Shown one piece after another: positions 8,431 through 17,672 of a stretch of 46,740 nucleotides of DNA (positions are counted from its first letter, which is position 1; every line of letters begins with the position of its first letter). The notes beneath the pieces were generated by a model. That model was given only the letters and a program-made list of their open reading frames with translations, ran no database searches and was not told where the DNA came from. The position numbers and the translations under genes were made by a program. This DNA is from Deltaproteobacteria bacterium UBA6601 (lineage in GTDB: Bacteria > Myxococcota_A > UBA796 > UBA9615). The DNA lies in assembly GCA_002433485.1 (NCBI GenBank), contig DJIF01000069.1, positions 1 through 46,740 on the forward strand, read 5' to 3'.

Positions 8431-8976
8431 GGAGACCTCGACGAAGGAATCCAGTCGATGAAAGTCAGGCTGCTCTCCTCCGGACGGAAAGGCAGCCAGA
8501 TAGCGCCGCTCTGCAGCCTGGCCGTGAATGGCATACGCATTGATGCGATGCGGGCCCTGCGGGAGGATCGCGCGAGGGATATGGACCCGACCTCGCCAAC
8601 GACCGCCATGCACCGCGGTATCGACCGAGAGCTGAAGCCCCTCCTCAATCACCCGACGAACACCGTCCAGGCGCAAAGCCAGATAGTGTCCTGCGGGGCC
8701 GACCTCAATCTCGGTGTACTGCTCAGCGGGCCCACTGATAAAGAGTTCGACCACCTCAAACTCCCACAGCCCGGCCGTCGAACCCAGCGGGGCAGCCGGT
8801 AAAGGGTCATCAAAGAAAGGCGCGTCAATTTCCCACAGCAGCGACTCGGGAAGCCCGCTGACGCGCAATTGAGTTCGCTCATGGGACTGAAGAGGACGGC
8901 CATCAAAGGTAGCGCCGATCTGTAGGGTGAAGGCTCCGCCAACCGCTTCGTACCCGATTTCCAGCTGCTCTTTCAT
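8422..8976 (-). CDS. C20orf27 (UPF0687)-like beta-sandwich protein
   Basis: A 184-residue protein without signal peptide or membrane segment. It carries the hallmarks I associate with the eukaryotic C20orf27/UPF0687 family: LWEFEVVELFI, YTEIEVGPAGHYLALRLDG, an AYAIHG motif followed by RRYLAAFP, and PDFHRLDSF near the C terminus. The fold is probably a DOMON/CBM9-like beta-sandwich and the biochemical role is unknown. It stands alone on the minus strand, converging on the GT-C-like gene. The start is the ATG at 8976, with AGGAAG just upstream (8983-8988 read on the minus strand). Confidence 0.7.
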   Translation of the reverse strand: MKEQLEIGYEAVGGAFTLQIGATFDGRPLQSHERTQLRVSGLPESLLWEIDAPFFDDPLPAAPLGSTAGLWEFEVVELFISGPAEQYTEIEVGPAGHYLALRLDGVRRVIEEGLQLSVDTAVHGGRWRGRVHIPRAILPQGPHRINAYAIHGQAAERRYLAAFPSGGEQPDFHRLDSFVEVSLP

Positions 8977-9103
8977 CGAACTTCCTCGTGCAGCATCCTT
9001 CGCCTACCCCGTATGAGCCAAGCTGTGAGACTGTTACCATGGCAGAGACACGCGCTGGGCGATCTTTGCCTGCCCCACCACAAACTCTCTCTCATCGGAA
9101 CCG

Positions 9104-9706
9104 ATGGCACACCTCTCCCACATCGGCCTGATCCTCCTACTGTGCCTGATCGGCTGCCTGGACCGGCCTGACGAGCCCAGTGAACCAGACGACTACGTCG
9201 CCAGTAATGACGACGATGCTACAGAAGACCCATGGGAGGACCCCTTTTGGGACGACGATGATGACGATGACAGCGCGATGCCCTCCGACCAGCTGGGCAC
9301 GGTGAGCTTCTCATACAACTTTGTGGAGAACAGCGCCGACTATTGGGACTGCCAGCGGCGCTATCGCTGGATTCAGCTGGATTCAGCCGCAGCGGGAGGC
9401 TGCGCCGACTGCCTCAGCACCTGGCGAGTTGAATACCAACTCACTGAAGACAGCTGCGGGGCCTATGGCTGGAATGGCGACGGCTACCAGCTCGATGCAG
9501 GGCTGGACCCGGTAGGAGGCTGGCTTTGGTTCAGCCACGACCAGGGAACCACCTGGCTACGCTTTCCCGGCCAGGGTAGCCTCAATGAAGGAGATTTCGA
9601 CGCCAGCTGGACCTGGCCCACGGACTGCTTTGATATTGATGGCGATGGAAGCTGCGATCCGGGCTCAGAAATGAGCTATCGGGAGCTGTTCAAGTTAAGC
9701 TTCTAA
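9104..9706 (+). CDS. Poly-Asp lipoprotein of unknown function
   Basis: A 200-residue secreted lipoprotein. The signal peptide runs to LCLIGC with the lipid-bearing Cys at 18. An acidic tether of about 40 residues follows, containing a run of seven Asp and Ser (DDDDDDDSAMP), then a compact domain with six Cys (DCQRRY, GCADC, SCGAYG, DCFDIDGDGSC). DIDGDGSCDPGSE near the end looks like a calcium-binding loop. The domain is not recognised. The gene converges on pntB. Similar acidic tethers occur in four other proteins of the window. Confidence 0.8.
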   Translation: MAHLSHIGLILLLCLIGCLDRPDEPSEPDDYVASNDDDATEDPWEDPFWDDDDDDDSAMPSDQLGTVSFSYNFVENSADYWDCQRRYRWIQLDSAAAGGCADCLSTWRVEYQLTEDSCGAYGWNGDGYQLDAGLDPVGGWLWFSHDQGTTWLRFPGQGSLNEGDFDASWTWPTDCFDIDGDGSCDPGSEMSYRELFKLSF

Positions 9707-9745
9707 GCGTCGACTGCAGCAGCCGAGCCAACAGGGAAGCCTTCG

Positions 9746-11176
9746 CTACGACCGAAGCGCGCTCACCATCCCCCCCATGGAGTCCTTGGCGTCACCAAAG
9801 AGCATGCGGGTGTTGGACTTGAAGAACAACGGATTGCCGACCCCCGCATAGCCCGTCGCCATGCCTCGCTTCAGCACCACGACGGTGCCTGCCTTCCAGA
9901 CCTCAAGGACAGGCATGCCGAAGATAGGACTGCTGGCGTCCTCGAGGGCACCTGGATTAACGATGTCGTTAGCACCGATGACCAACACCACAGAGGTGTC
10001 GGCGAGATCATCATTGATCTCATCCATCTCCAGGACGATGTCGTAGGGCACACCAGCCTCAGCCAGCAGTACGTTCATGTGTCCGGGCAGCCGGCCTGCA
10101 ACGGGGTGAATCGCAAAGCGCACCTCGGTACCCTTGCCGCGCATGAGCTCGCCGAACTCATTGACCAGGTGTTGGGCTTGAGCCACCGCCATGCCGTAGC
10201 CCGGCACTACCACTACACTACTCGCCTCAGCCAGGAGAGCGGCGACCCCATCAACATCAATGGCCTGGACCTCACCCTCTACTGCCGGCGCATCGCTTGG
10301 CGCTGCCACCTCAGCGGTACCGAAGCCTCCAAAGACGACATTCCAGATGGAACGATTCATGGCCTTGCACATGATGTAGCTGAGGATGGCACCGCTGCTG
10401 CCCACCAGGGCACCGGTAACGATGAGCAGATCGTTCTGCAGCATGAAACCAGCGGCTGCGGCCGTCCAACCCGAGTAGCTGTTGAGCAGTGAGACTACGA
10501 CCGGCATATCAGCGCCACCAATGGCGACCACCAGGTGGATGCCAAGCACAGAGCACAGCACCGTCATCACGAGCAACCACTCAAGCCCGCCCAGCCCCAA
10601 TATGGCTGCACCTGGCTCTGAGGTCTTGACGAACAGGCCGCCAATCACCACCACGCCTACCACCACCGCAGCATTCAGCAGGTGGCGCCCCGGTAGCAGC
10701 AAGGGCTTGCCCGACATGCGACCTTCGAGCTTGGCCCATGCGATCACTGAACCGGTAAAAGTAATGGCTCCCAAGGCCACATCAACATAGATCTCGATCA
10801 GTTCGACAACCCCCACTGCCTCGCCGTGCGGATGAAGGAAGGTAGAGACGCCCACAAGCACAGCTGCCAGTCCAACAAAGCTGTGCAGCGCGGCTACCAG
10901 TTGAGGCATGGAGGTCATCGCCACGCGCGCCGCGAGCACCGCGCCAACAACACCACCAAGCGCAAGGGCTCCAAGCATCAGCGGCAAGGTGGTCGGCCGT
11001 GGTGTGTCGGCCATGGCCAGAGCCAGCACCGCGGCAATGGCCAGAACCATGCCGATGATCCCGTAGAGATTGCCACGACGGGCGGTCTCCTGACTGGCCA
11101 GCCCCCCCAGACTGAGAATGAACAAAATGCCCGCCGCAAGGTAGGCCATGGTCACAAGATTAGTGAGGTTTTCCAT
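9746..11176 (-). CDS. pntB: NAD(P) transhydrogenase subunit beta PntB
   Basis: Inner-membrane subunit of the proton-translocating transhydrogenase, which reduces NADP+ with NADH at the expense of proton motive force. Residues 1-270 contain the transmembrane helices of domain II. The C-terminal domain III binds NADP(H): PGYGMAVAQAQ, HPVAGRLPGHMNVLLAEA, VIGANDIVNPGA and KRGMATGYAGVGNPLF are all present. At 476 residues it is full length. The start ATG at 11176 lies 10 bp after the pntA stop, so the two form an operon in the standard order. Confidence 0.97.
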   Translation of the reverse strand: MENLTNLVTMAYLAAGILFILSLGGLASQETARRGNLYGIIGMVLAIAAVLALAMADTPRPTTLPLMLGALALGGVVGAVLAARVAMTSMPQLVAALHSFVGLAAVLVGVSTFLHPHGEAVGVVELIEIYVDVALGAITFTGSVIAWAKLEGRMSGKPLLLPGRHLLNAAVVVGVVVIGGLFVKTSEPGAAILGLGGLEWLLVMTVLCSVLGIHLVVAIGGADMPVVVSLLNSYSGWTAAAAGFMLQNDLLIVTGALVGSSGAILSYIMCKAMNRSIWNVVFGGFGTAEVAAPSDAPAVEGEVQAIDVDGVAALLAEASSVVVVPGYGMAVAQAQHLVNEFGELMRGKGTEVRFAIHPVAGRLPGHMNVLLAEAGVPYDIVLEMDEINDDLADTSVVLVIGANDIVNPGALEDASSPIFGMPVLEVWKAGTVVVLKRGMATGYAGVGNPLFFKSNTRMLFGDAKDSMGGMVSALRS

Positions 11177-11186
11177 CGCCGCTGAC

Positions 11187-12758
11187 CTACTTCCTGAACA
11201 TCTTGAGCATGCGCTGGGTCACCAGGAAGCCACCAAACACGTTAATGCTGGCCACCAGAATCGCGACCACCCCGAGGATGACCGAGAGGTTGGTCTCTGT
11301 CGCGGCACCTTGAATGATCCCACCGACGATGATGATCCCGCTGATGGCGTTGGTCACGGCCATCAGTGGAGTGTGGAGCGCTGGAGTCACGTTCCAGATA
11401 AGCTGCCAGCCAACAAAGCAGGAGAGTACAAAGACCGTGAAGTGCTGAATGAAAGCAGCATCAGCGGTCGCGCCGATAGCCGCAAAGCTAAGCGCCAACG
11501 CCAGGCCTCCCAGAGAGCGGCCAAGGCCGGCACCTGTATCGGGCTCATCAACGGCAGGTAGAACCGGGTCTGCCGGAGCAACCACGGGCGGAGGGGCTGG
11601 AGCGGGGGGCGGTGCCTTCGGCACAATAGGCGGCGGCGGCCACATCATCTCACCTACATGAAGTACCAGAGCACCCCGCACCGCTTCGTCCTCCAGATCG
11701 ACATAAAAACCCTCATCGCCGCACATGTCATCAAGAAGATGAACGACATTATTTCCGAAGAATTGACTCGCATGAGTGGCCAGCCGCGAGGTCAGATCGG
11801 TGTATCCGATGATGGTGACGTTACTCACTTCAACGGTCTGGTCGGGGACCGTAGCCTCGCAGTTACCGCCGCGCTCGGCAGCAAGATCAACAATCACCGA
11901 TCCGGGCCGCATGGACTCAACCATCTCCTGAGTGATCAGGATCGGAGCCTGCTTGTTGGGAATGAGCGCCGTTGTAATGACAATATCCACCTCAGCACAC
12001 TGCTCGGCAAAGAGCCGCATCTCGGCTTCGATGAACTCTTTGCTCATCTGCTTGCCGTAGCCGCCCGCCCCTTCACCGGCCTCTTCAAAGTCAACTTCAA
12101 GAAACTTCGCCCCAAGGCTCTGCACCTGCTCCCGAGCGGCAGCCCGAGTATCAAACGCCCGCACCTCGGCGCCGAGACCCCTCGCCGCCGCAATCGCTGA
12201 CAGCCCTGCAACTCCAGCACCGATGATCAGCACTCGGGCCGGTCGGGTACGGCCGGCAGCGGTGATCTGCCCACCAAAAAACGAGCCAAAGTGATGACTG
12301 GCCTCGATTACCGCGCGATAACCGGCGATGTTCGACATGGAACTGAGGACGTCCATCTTCTGGGCTCGCGAGATTCGTGGGATACAGTCGAGAGCGAGAA
12401 CGGTCGCCTTGCGCTCAGCAAGGCGAGCGACCACCTCCTCGTTCTGGCCGGGAAAAAGCAGCGATATCAGCCGACCCTCATGGGGCAGCAAGTCGCTCTC
12501 ATGACAGCCCATCGCCTCATTCTGCGCGGGCGGACGAACCTTAATAATGATATCTGTCCCCGACCACAGGGCGCGGGTATCGTCAATGACGGTCGCGCCA
12601 GCAGCAAGGTACGCGTCGTCAGTGAAGCGAGCGCCGACACCAGCCCCTGCCTCAACAATCACCTCAAATCCCAAGCCGCGCAGAGACTGAACGGTCTCGG
12701 GCGTCACCGCAACCCGGCGCTCTCCCGCGACAACTTCCCTGGGAACACCAATCTTCAT
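11187..12758 (-). CDS. pntA: NAD(P) transhydrogenase subunit alpha PntA (fused alpha1-alpha2 form)
   Basis: A 523-residue subunit with NAD(H)-binding domain I (MKIGVPREVVAGERRVAVTP, RISRAQKMDVLSSMSNIAGY, GAGVAGLSAIAAARGLGA) joined to three or four membrane helices. E. coli has the same fused architecture (510 residues), whereas many bacteria split it into two genes. Here the join is a Pro/Ala-rich linker (PPPPIVPKAPPPAPAPPPVV), consistent with a recent or flexible fusion of two ancestral genes. The ATG at 12758 is chosen because AGGAGG at 12764-12769 (minus strand) lies 5 nt upstream; the frame stays open to a GTG at 12785. pntB follows 10 bp downstream. Confidence 0.96.
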   Translation of the reverse strand: MKIGVPREVVAGERRVAVTPETVQSLRGLGFEVIVEAGAGVGARFTDDAYLAAGATVIDDTRALWSGTDIIIKVRPPAQNEAMGCHESDLLPHEGRLISLLFPGQNEEVVARLAERKATVLALDCIPRISRAQKMDVLSSMSNIAGYRAVIEASHHFGSFFGGQITAAGRTRPARVLIIGAGVAGLSAIAAARGLGAEVRAFDTRAAAREQVQSLGAKFLEVDFEEAGEGAGGYGKQMSKEFIEAEMRLFAEQCAEVDIVITTALIPNKQAPILITQEMVESMRPGSVIVDLAAERGGNCEATVPDQTVEVSNVTIIGYTDLTSRLATHASQFFGNNVVHLLDDMCGDEGFYVDLEDEAVRGALVLHVGEMMWPPPPIVPKAPPPAPAPPPVVAPADPVLPAVDEPDTGAGLGRSLGGLALALSFAAIGATADAAFIQHFTVFVLSCFVGWQLIWNVTPALHTPLMAVTNAISGIIIVGGIIQGAATETNLSVILGVVAILVASINVFGGFLVTQRMLKMFRK

Positions 12759-12962
12759 CGCCAACCTCCTACCCTCACCGGCCACACTCTAAGAGCAGTC
12801 CCAAGCGGACCTCTACCAATGCGATCAGGCAGGCCCGGATGGTAGCGGAGCCAGCCTCTTAGGCCAACCGAGCCGAAAAGTTCCGGGCCCATCATCAAGC
12901 GTATACGGGACCAAACCAGGGAGCAGACCAGCCCCCAAGCACAGGTCGTGGCATCTCAGCCG

Positions 12963-14804
12963 CTACATATGATTGTAGCCGTGGGAATGGCCGTGGGAAT
13001 GGCCGTGGGAATGGCCATGGGAATGACCGTGAGCATGGTCATGATCGTGCCCGAACAAAGCTACGTGCTCGGTAAATCCACGCGGGCCGAGACGCAACAA
13101 AGAAGCAAGAAAGAGCAAAGAGACAGCGCCAGCACAAACAAATTGCAGGGTAGTGGGAGCATAACTGGTATCCACACTCAACACCGCCGATGCGGCACCA
13201 GGAATCAACAGGTTCACCAGCCAGCCAAGCATCACACAAGCAAGCGTCATCGCCCCAGCAAAGGCCAGCGACAGCCGGCGCGAATGGAGGGAAGAGAGCA
13301 CACCAAAAGTGGTGACATTAGTCGCTGGCCCGGCCAGCAGGAAGGCGATTCCCGCACCTGGAGAGACCCCAGCAGCCAAGAGCACAGCCACCAGCGGGGT
13401 CGCCCCTGAAGCGCAGACGTACATCGGCATGCCCAAACCGGCACAAAGCAGGACTTCGAGCGAATCTGGAAGCTGGTCCAACCACACCGGGTCGAGCATC
13501 GGGGCCAGCAAAGCAGCCACCAGAAGCCCCACTAGAATCCAGGCGGCGGTGTCGTCCACGGTGTCTTTTAAGCCGGTTCTCCAGGCCTGCCGCAAGCGCA
13601 CCGCCAGGGAAACTCTGGCATGTTCCTCTGGATCCACTTGACCCTGATCGGGCTCTTGCACAGCGATTGAGACAAAGCCCAGAGCCCAAGCGACCGTCAG
13701 CGCCGCAATGGCGGCACAGAGCACACGCACCAGAGTCATGGGTGCGCCCAGCAGAGGCAGCGACAGCAGCACGGCATCAAGCCCGAGTTCGGGAGTCGCC
13801 ACCAGGAATGCCAAGGCCGCTGTCGGCGGCGCGCCCCGCAGCACCAGGCTCCTGTAGACCGGAATCACCCCACAAGAGCAGAGCGGCAGAGGCAGACCAA
13901 AGGCCATTCCTTTGACCGCCTGAGCAGCGCTGCGGCCCCGCCCCAGCCAGGCAAGGGTCGCCTTGGGCAGAAAAGCCTGAACAAGCCCAGCGCCCAAATA
14001 AGCCAGCAGCAAGGCTGGAGCGCTCTCGGTAAACAACTCGAAGAACACCGCTGCTGCCTCACTCTCAAGCAGAAGGTGGCGATGAGCGGAAGTTTCCAGA
14101 TGAGCTTTTCGACCTGCCTCCAAGTGCTCAACAAGAACCAACATGGCGGCTCCCAGGACCGCACCCAAACCCGCGAAATAACCACCTGTTGCCACCCTGG
14201 TCGAGAACCCTTGAGGTCTGTGCACAACGACATGCAGCAGGGCCCCTGCGACTAAACCCAGGGCCAGCCCCATCTGAGCGCTATCCAGGATGTCGGTAAA
14301 TACAGCGCCAAGAAAGAAGCCGCCGAGGGTCGCCAGGCCCAAGCCAAACAGCGACAGGGAAGCAGCTCGAAGGCCAAAAGCAGGGCCAATGAGAGCCCAC
14401 AGCATGAGTGCCCCAGGGAGCCGATGGAGGACAACGGCGTAGCCGACACTGCCAAGGAATCGACCATCAACTGCCGCCTCAGACAACACCCAGCCGTCCA
14501 TAGCCCCGTGCAGGGCCAAACCCAGGTACGCGAGCAGCAAGGCGGCCATATGAGCACTGCGAGCGGACTGCTCCAGGCGCTTCTCCACCACCGTCGGCAC
14601 CCACATACCGATAGCGCAGCTAAGCAGGGCCCACAGTCCAGCCTTTGCGAACGCGTCGGGAAGCACATGCAGCAACACCAGACCACCAATGGCCGCAAAG
14701 ACGAAGCCATCCAATAGCTCAAGAAGCTGCGGAGAGCGACGAGCCAGGGTCATCAAGGCGGGAGCCACAGCGAGAGCTGCAAGACTGAGCAGAAGGAGCG
14801 TCAC
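12963..14804 (-). CDS. ZIP-like/SO_0444-type metal permease fusion with His-rich tail
   Basis: A 613-residue polytopic protein. The N-terminal half resembles a ZIP metal transporter, with helix motifs HVLPDAF and LHGAMDG. The C-terminal half is a DUF318-type permease as in SO_0444 family Cu/Zn efflux proteins, with the diagnostic LPLCSCGVIPVYRSL, GAPPTAA and ATPELGLDA. The last 30 residues are a repeat of His-Gly-His-Ser (HGHSHGHSHGHSHG), a likely cytoplasmic or periplasmic metal-binding tail. Export or buffering of a soft divalent metal is the best inference; the metal is unknown. The start is GTG at 14804, with no strong ribosome site, so a slightly different start is possible. No metal regulator is adjacent. 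Confidence 0.82.
   Translation of the reverse strand: MTLLLLSLAALAVAPALMTLARRSPQLLELLDGFVFAAIGGLVLLHVLPDAFAKAGLWALLSCAIGMWVPTVVEKRLEQSARSAHMAALLLAYLGLALHGAMDGWVLSEAAVDGRFLGSVGYAVVLHRLPGALMLWALIGPAFGLRAASLSLFGLGLATLGGFFLGAVFTDILDSAQMGLALGLVAGALLHVVVHRPQGFSTRVATGGYFAGLGAVLGAAMLVLVEHLEAGRKAHLETSAHRHLLLESEAAAVFFELFTESAPALLLAYLGAGLVQAFLPKATLAWLGRGRSAAQAVKGMAFGLPLPLCSCGVIPVYRSLVLRGAPPTAALAFLVATPELGLDAVLLSLPLLGAPMTLVRVLCAAIAALTVAWALGFVSIAVQEPDQGQVDPEEHARVSLAVRLRQAWRTGLKDTVDDTAAWILVGLLVAALLAPMLDPVWLDQLPDSLEVLLCAGLGMPMYVCASGATPLVAVLLAAGVSPGAGIAFLLAGPATNVTTFGVLSSLHSRRLSLAFAGAMTLACVMLGWLVNLLIPGAASAVLSVDTSYAPTTLQFVCAGAVSLLFLASLLRLGPRGFTEHVALFGHDHDHAHGHSHGHSHGHSHGHSHGYNHM
12978..13025. repeat. 12-bp tandem repeat encoding the His-rich tail
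   Basis: Four tandem copies of GCCGTGGGAATG lie at 12978-13025; the fourth has one substitution and a more diverged fifth follows. Read on the minus strand they encode the His-Ser-His-Gly repeats at the permease C terminus. Copy number could change without breaking the frame. Confidence 0.85.
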
Positions 14805-14946
14805 GGCGGCGCAATGTAGTCGAGAACGTCGGCCAGGGCGAGCCCAACATCAACAGCGATTAACGTATCGAGCCTCTGCTAGCCCCAAGGGGGTTAAATC
14901 CGCCAGACAGGAGAGGCTACCGAGGTGCCGACCAGCGGCCGAAAAG

Positions 14947-15999
14947 CTACAGTGGCCGAGCTACGCGATAGCGCACCGTCACCTGCTCACCGGAGCGGGG
15001 AATTGCCGACAGCTCAGTAAAATAGATGGCGTTGATGTCACCTTTATAGAGCCAGCGATTCTCGCGCTGACCATTGACCTCAACTTCAAGGGTGCCAATG
15101 GCTGGCTGCTCATCGAGCAAGAACGTATCTGAGAGCCCAGCCGAGGTCAGGCCCATACGCGACAAAACGGTGGCCCAGTTCTCAGTACAGATGCTCTGGT
15201 AACTACCCCCGGTCGCCATCGCTGCTTCCAGGTAGCCGTCGCCGCGCAGGGCGCCCTCCCCCCAGCGCTCCGGATCTGGATGCAGGTTGCAGCCCTCCGG
15301 ATCGTCCACCCCTGCCTCACTGATACCGACGACTGCAGAGAGTTGCGTTTCCTGCTCTCGATCTTCGCCCTTGAACCCATCCAACCAATCTACAAAGTCC
15401 TCCCACTGAATGAGGCTCTCGTGCTGGCCCGCCGCAGTCTCAGAGAAGTCCGGCTCGTCGGAGACCACAATGATCGAGAGATTGGCCTCGTCGCGAAGGA
15501 ACCCCGCGTTGTCAGACTCACCCAGGTATTCCAGGGCCTTCCATGCCGCCTGCAAGCCCTTCTCCCAGTTGTGGCCCGGGTCAATTCCAAGCAGGGTCCG
15601 CTCAAGGAAGGCATCAGCAAGGTTGGGGGTCTCGGCAGTCAAGAACCCCGGATCACCGGCCAGTCGACCATCAAGGCCGTCAGTATCCTCTTCATCAACA
15701 TTGGTGGAGGTCGAACCGATATGAAACGGCACATCAGACTCAATGAAGAACTCAAAAAAGTTCGGACCATTGGTGGCGAGAGCCTCCTGTTCATCAAGCA
15801 TGGAACAGGACGTGTCGATGACCCACAGGACGTCAACGTCACGGGGCTGGGGCTGAAGAAAGTGCTCGCGACGAAAATCCGGATCGGTGGAAAAGCCGGG
15901 CGCGAAGCTGCTGCCAGGATCGCAACCAGCGACCAGCACCGCAAACAGCAGCGCCAGGACTGCGGCATCGCCCCCCCTGTTGCGCTGATTTCCAAACAC
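14947..15999 (-). CDS. VWA-domain lipoprotein (paralogue 1)
   Basis: A 350-residue lipoprotein with lipobox LVAGC (Cys26), probably outer-membrane anchored. A von Willebrand factor A domain follows: the metal-ion-dependent adhesion site reads DTSCS (62-66), and the central strand is SIIVVSDEPDFS. The C-terminal part ends in a short beta-rich segment (TVRYRVARP). Such domains bind protein partners through a divalent ion. It is clearly paralogous to the protein at 19398-20420, sharing PxxVDxLxVxDxSCSM, DNAGFxRDxAxLS and RMGLxSxxLxDTFLLxxQP. The start is GTG at 15999, with GAGGGAG seven nt upstream. It diverges from the POT transporter gene. Confidence 0.85.
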   Translation of the reverse strand: MFGNQRNRGGDAAVLALLFAVLVAGCDPGSSFAPGFSTDPDFRREHFLQPQPRDVDVLWVIDTSCSMLDEQEALATNGPNFFEFFIESDVPFHIGSTSTNVDEEDTDGLDGRLAGDPGFLTAETPNLADAFLERTLLGIDPGHNWEKGLQAAWKALEYLGESDNAGFLRDEANLSIIVVSDEPDFSETAAGQHESLIQWEDFVDWLDGFKGEDREQETQLSAVVGISEAGVDDPEGCNLHPDPERWGEGALRGDGYLEAAMATGGSYQSICTENWATVLSRMGLTSAGLSDTFLLDEQPAIGTLEVEVNGQRENRWLYKGDINAIYFTELSAIPRSGEQVTVRYRVARPL

Positions 16000-16170
16000 T
16001 AAAAAGCTCCCTCAGAAAAGTCCGACTCCATCAATTAGATGATCCTCTGAAGGGACGGTCAATGACATTTTTTCACACCTGCGAATTCGTCTCGATAAAA
16101 AGTATCGAGTTGGCCGCTGGAATCTTTTGGCTGGCCCTGATATGCCCCGGCGCAGAGGAGTGAGAACACC
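16000..16170. promoter_or_regulatory. Divergent promoter region with a short hairpin
   Basis: This 171-bp region separates the VWA lipoprotein from the POT transporter. It contains an inverted repeat, CTCGATA (16091-16097) and TATCGAG (16103-16109), with a 5-nt loop. It could be an operator or a leader hairpin for the transporter. Confidence 0.35.
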
Positions 16171-17544
16171 ATGAACAGCAACTACCTGAGTGCCCCTGTG
16201 CCCAGCAAGGAGATGCCCCGAGGCATCCCTTACATCGTCTCCAACGAAGCCGCTGAGCGGTTCTCCTTCTATGGCATGAAGGGGATCCTGGTGGTCTTCA
16301 TGACCAAGTACCTGATGGATTCTTCGGGTGGCGAGGACTTCATGGGGCCCGACGAGGCCAAAGGCTACTATCACATGTTCACTTCGGCGGTGTACTTCAC
16401 TCCAATCCTGGGCGCAGTTCTGGCCGACGCGTTGTTCGGCAAATACAAAACCATTCTCAGCCTCTCCATCGTCTACTGCGCTGGCCATCTGGCGCTCGCC
16501 CTGGACGAGACTCGCCTGGGCCTCGCCATCGGCCTGGGCCTCATCGCCCTGGGCTCGGGCGGCATCAAGCCTTGCGTTTCAGCTCACGTGGGCGACCAGT
16601 TTGGGAGCAGCAACAAGCACCTGCTGGAGAAGGTGTTTGGCTGGTTCTACTTCTCCATAAACCTGGGCGCCTTCATCTCAACCCTGCTGACGCCCTGGCT
16701 GCTCGCCACCTACGGACCTCACATTGCCTTTGGCATACCCGGCCTGCTTATGGCCCTGGCAACTCTGTTCTTCTGGATGGGCCGTAAGGTTTTCATTCAC
16801 ATTCCTGCAGGTGGCATCGACTTCATCCGCGAGACCTTCTCTAAAGAAGGTCTCGGCTCGATGACCAGACTGTTCATCATTTACGCCTTCGTAGCGATGT
16901 TCTGGGCGCTGTTTGACCAGACCGGCTCGGCCTGGGTCCTACAAGCGGAGAAGATGGACCGCGACTTCCTCGGCTTTACCTGGCTGCCCTCCCAGATTCA
17001 GGCCATCAATCCGATCATGATCATGGTGCTGATCCCGGTCTTTAATGGCATCAAGACGCTACGTTGGCCCGGAGTCTACGCACTGCTCAACCGGGTCTGG
17101 AGACTGACGCCGCTGCGGAAGATCGGCATTGGCTTCTTCCTAACGGTGCCGGCCTTCCTGTTGCCCGCCTGGATCGAGGTCCAGATCGAGGCCGGTGCGA
17201 GCGTCAACATCGCCTGGCAACTGTTTGCCTACGCCATCATGACCACCGCCGAAGTCTTCGTCTCAATAACCTGCCTGGAGTTCTCCTATACCCAGGCCCC
17301 GAAGAAGATGAAGTCACTGATCATGGCCCTGTTCCTGATGAGCGTGTCCATCGGCAACCTGTTCGTCTCAGCGGTGAACTTCTTTATCCAGAATGATGAC
17401 GGCAGCTCCAAGCTCATGGGCGCCGATTACTACCTATTCTTCTCGGCCTGCATGCTGGTCACCGCCATCGCCTTCATCCCCGTCGCGATGCGCTACAGGG
17501 AAAAGACCTACATTCAGGATGAAGAGTCCCCAAACGAGGCTTGA
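16171..17544 (+). CDS. POT/PTR2 family proton-dependent oligopeptide transporter
   Basis: A 457-residue major-facilitator protein. The family signature ExxERFSFYGM lies near residue 25 (NEAAERFSFYGMKG), as in DtpA and PepT, where these residues couple proton and peptide. Further family segments are TPILGAVLADALFGKYKTI, GSGGIKPCVSAHVGDQF and a late PPxxEVFVS-like MTTAEVFVSITCLEFSYTQAP. About twelve membrane helices are apparent. It probably imports di- and tripeptides at the inner membrane, matching a proteolytic or predatory lifestyle. The ATG at 16171 has a GAGGAG ribosome site upstream. It is followed by an esterase lipoprotein on the same strand after 128 bp. Confidence 0.93.
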   Translation: MNSNYLSAPVPSKEMPRGIPYIVSNEAAERFSFYGMKGILVVFMTKYLMDSSGGEDFMGPDEAKGYYHMFTSAVYFTPILGAVLADALFGKYKTILSLSIVYCAGHLALALDETRLGLAIGLGLIALGSGGIKPCVSAHVGDQFGSSNKHLLEKVFGWFYFSINLGAFISTLLTPWLLATYGPHIAFGIPGLLMALATLFFWMGRKVFIHIPAGGIDFIRETFSKEGLGSMTRLFIIYAFVAMFWALFDQTGSAWVLQAEKMDRDFLGFTWLPSQIQAINPIMIMVLIPVFNGIKTLRWPGVYALLNRVWRLTPLRKIGIGFFLTVPAFLLPAWIEVQIEAGASVNIAWQLFAYAIMTTAEVFVSITCLEFSYTQAPKKMKSLIMALFLMSVSIGNLFVSAVNFFIQNDDGSSKLMGADYYLFFSACMLVTAIAFIPVAMRYREKTYIQDEESPNEA

Positions 17545-17672
17545 TCCTGACGATCTCAAGGCGCAAACCAGCAACAAAGCGACCTGATGGATTAAGACCG
17601 GGCCCTGATTCGGCCCTACCGACAGCGGGCCGCGGTGATCTAGGATGGGCATACACTCATCTGGAGGGCGCA

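Noticed and set aside
11658..12845. Long plus-strand frames (180 and 184 residues) within pntA
   Set aside because: They are antisense to a gene with complete transhydrogenase motifs and resemble no protein; high-GC DNA often leaves such frames open.
15280..16002. 240-residue plus-strand frame opposite the VWA lipoprotein
   Set aside because: The minus strand has a lipobox and an intact MIDAS; the antisense product has no features.
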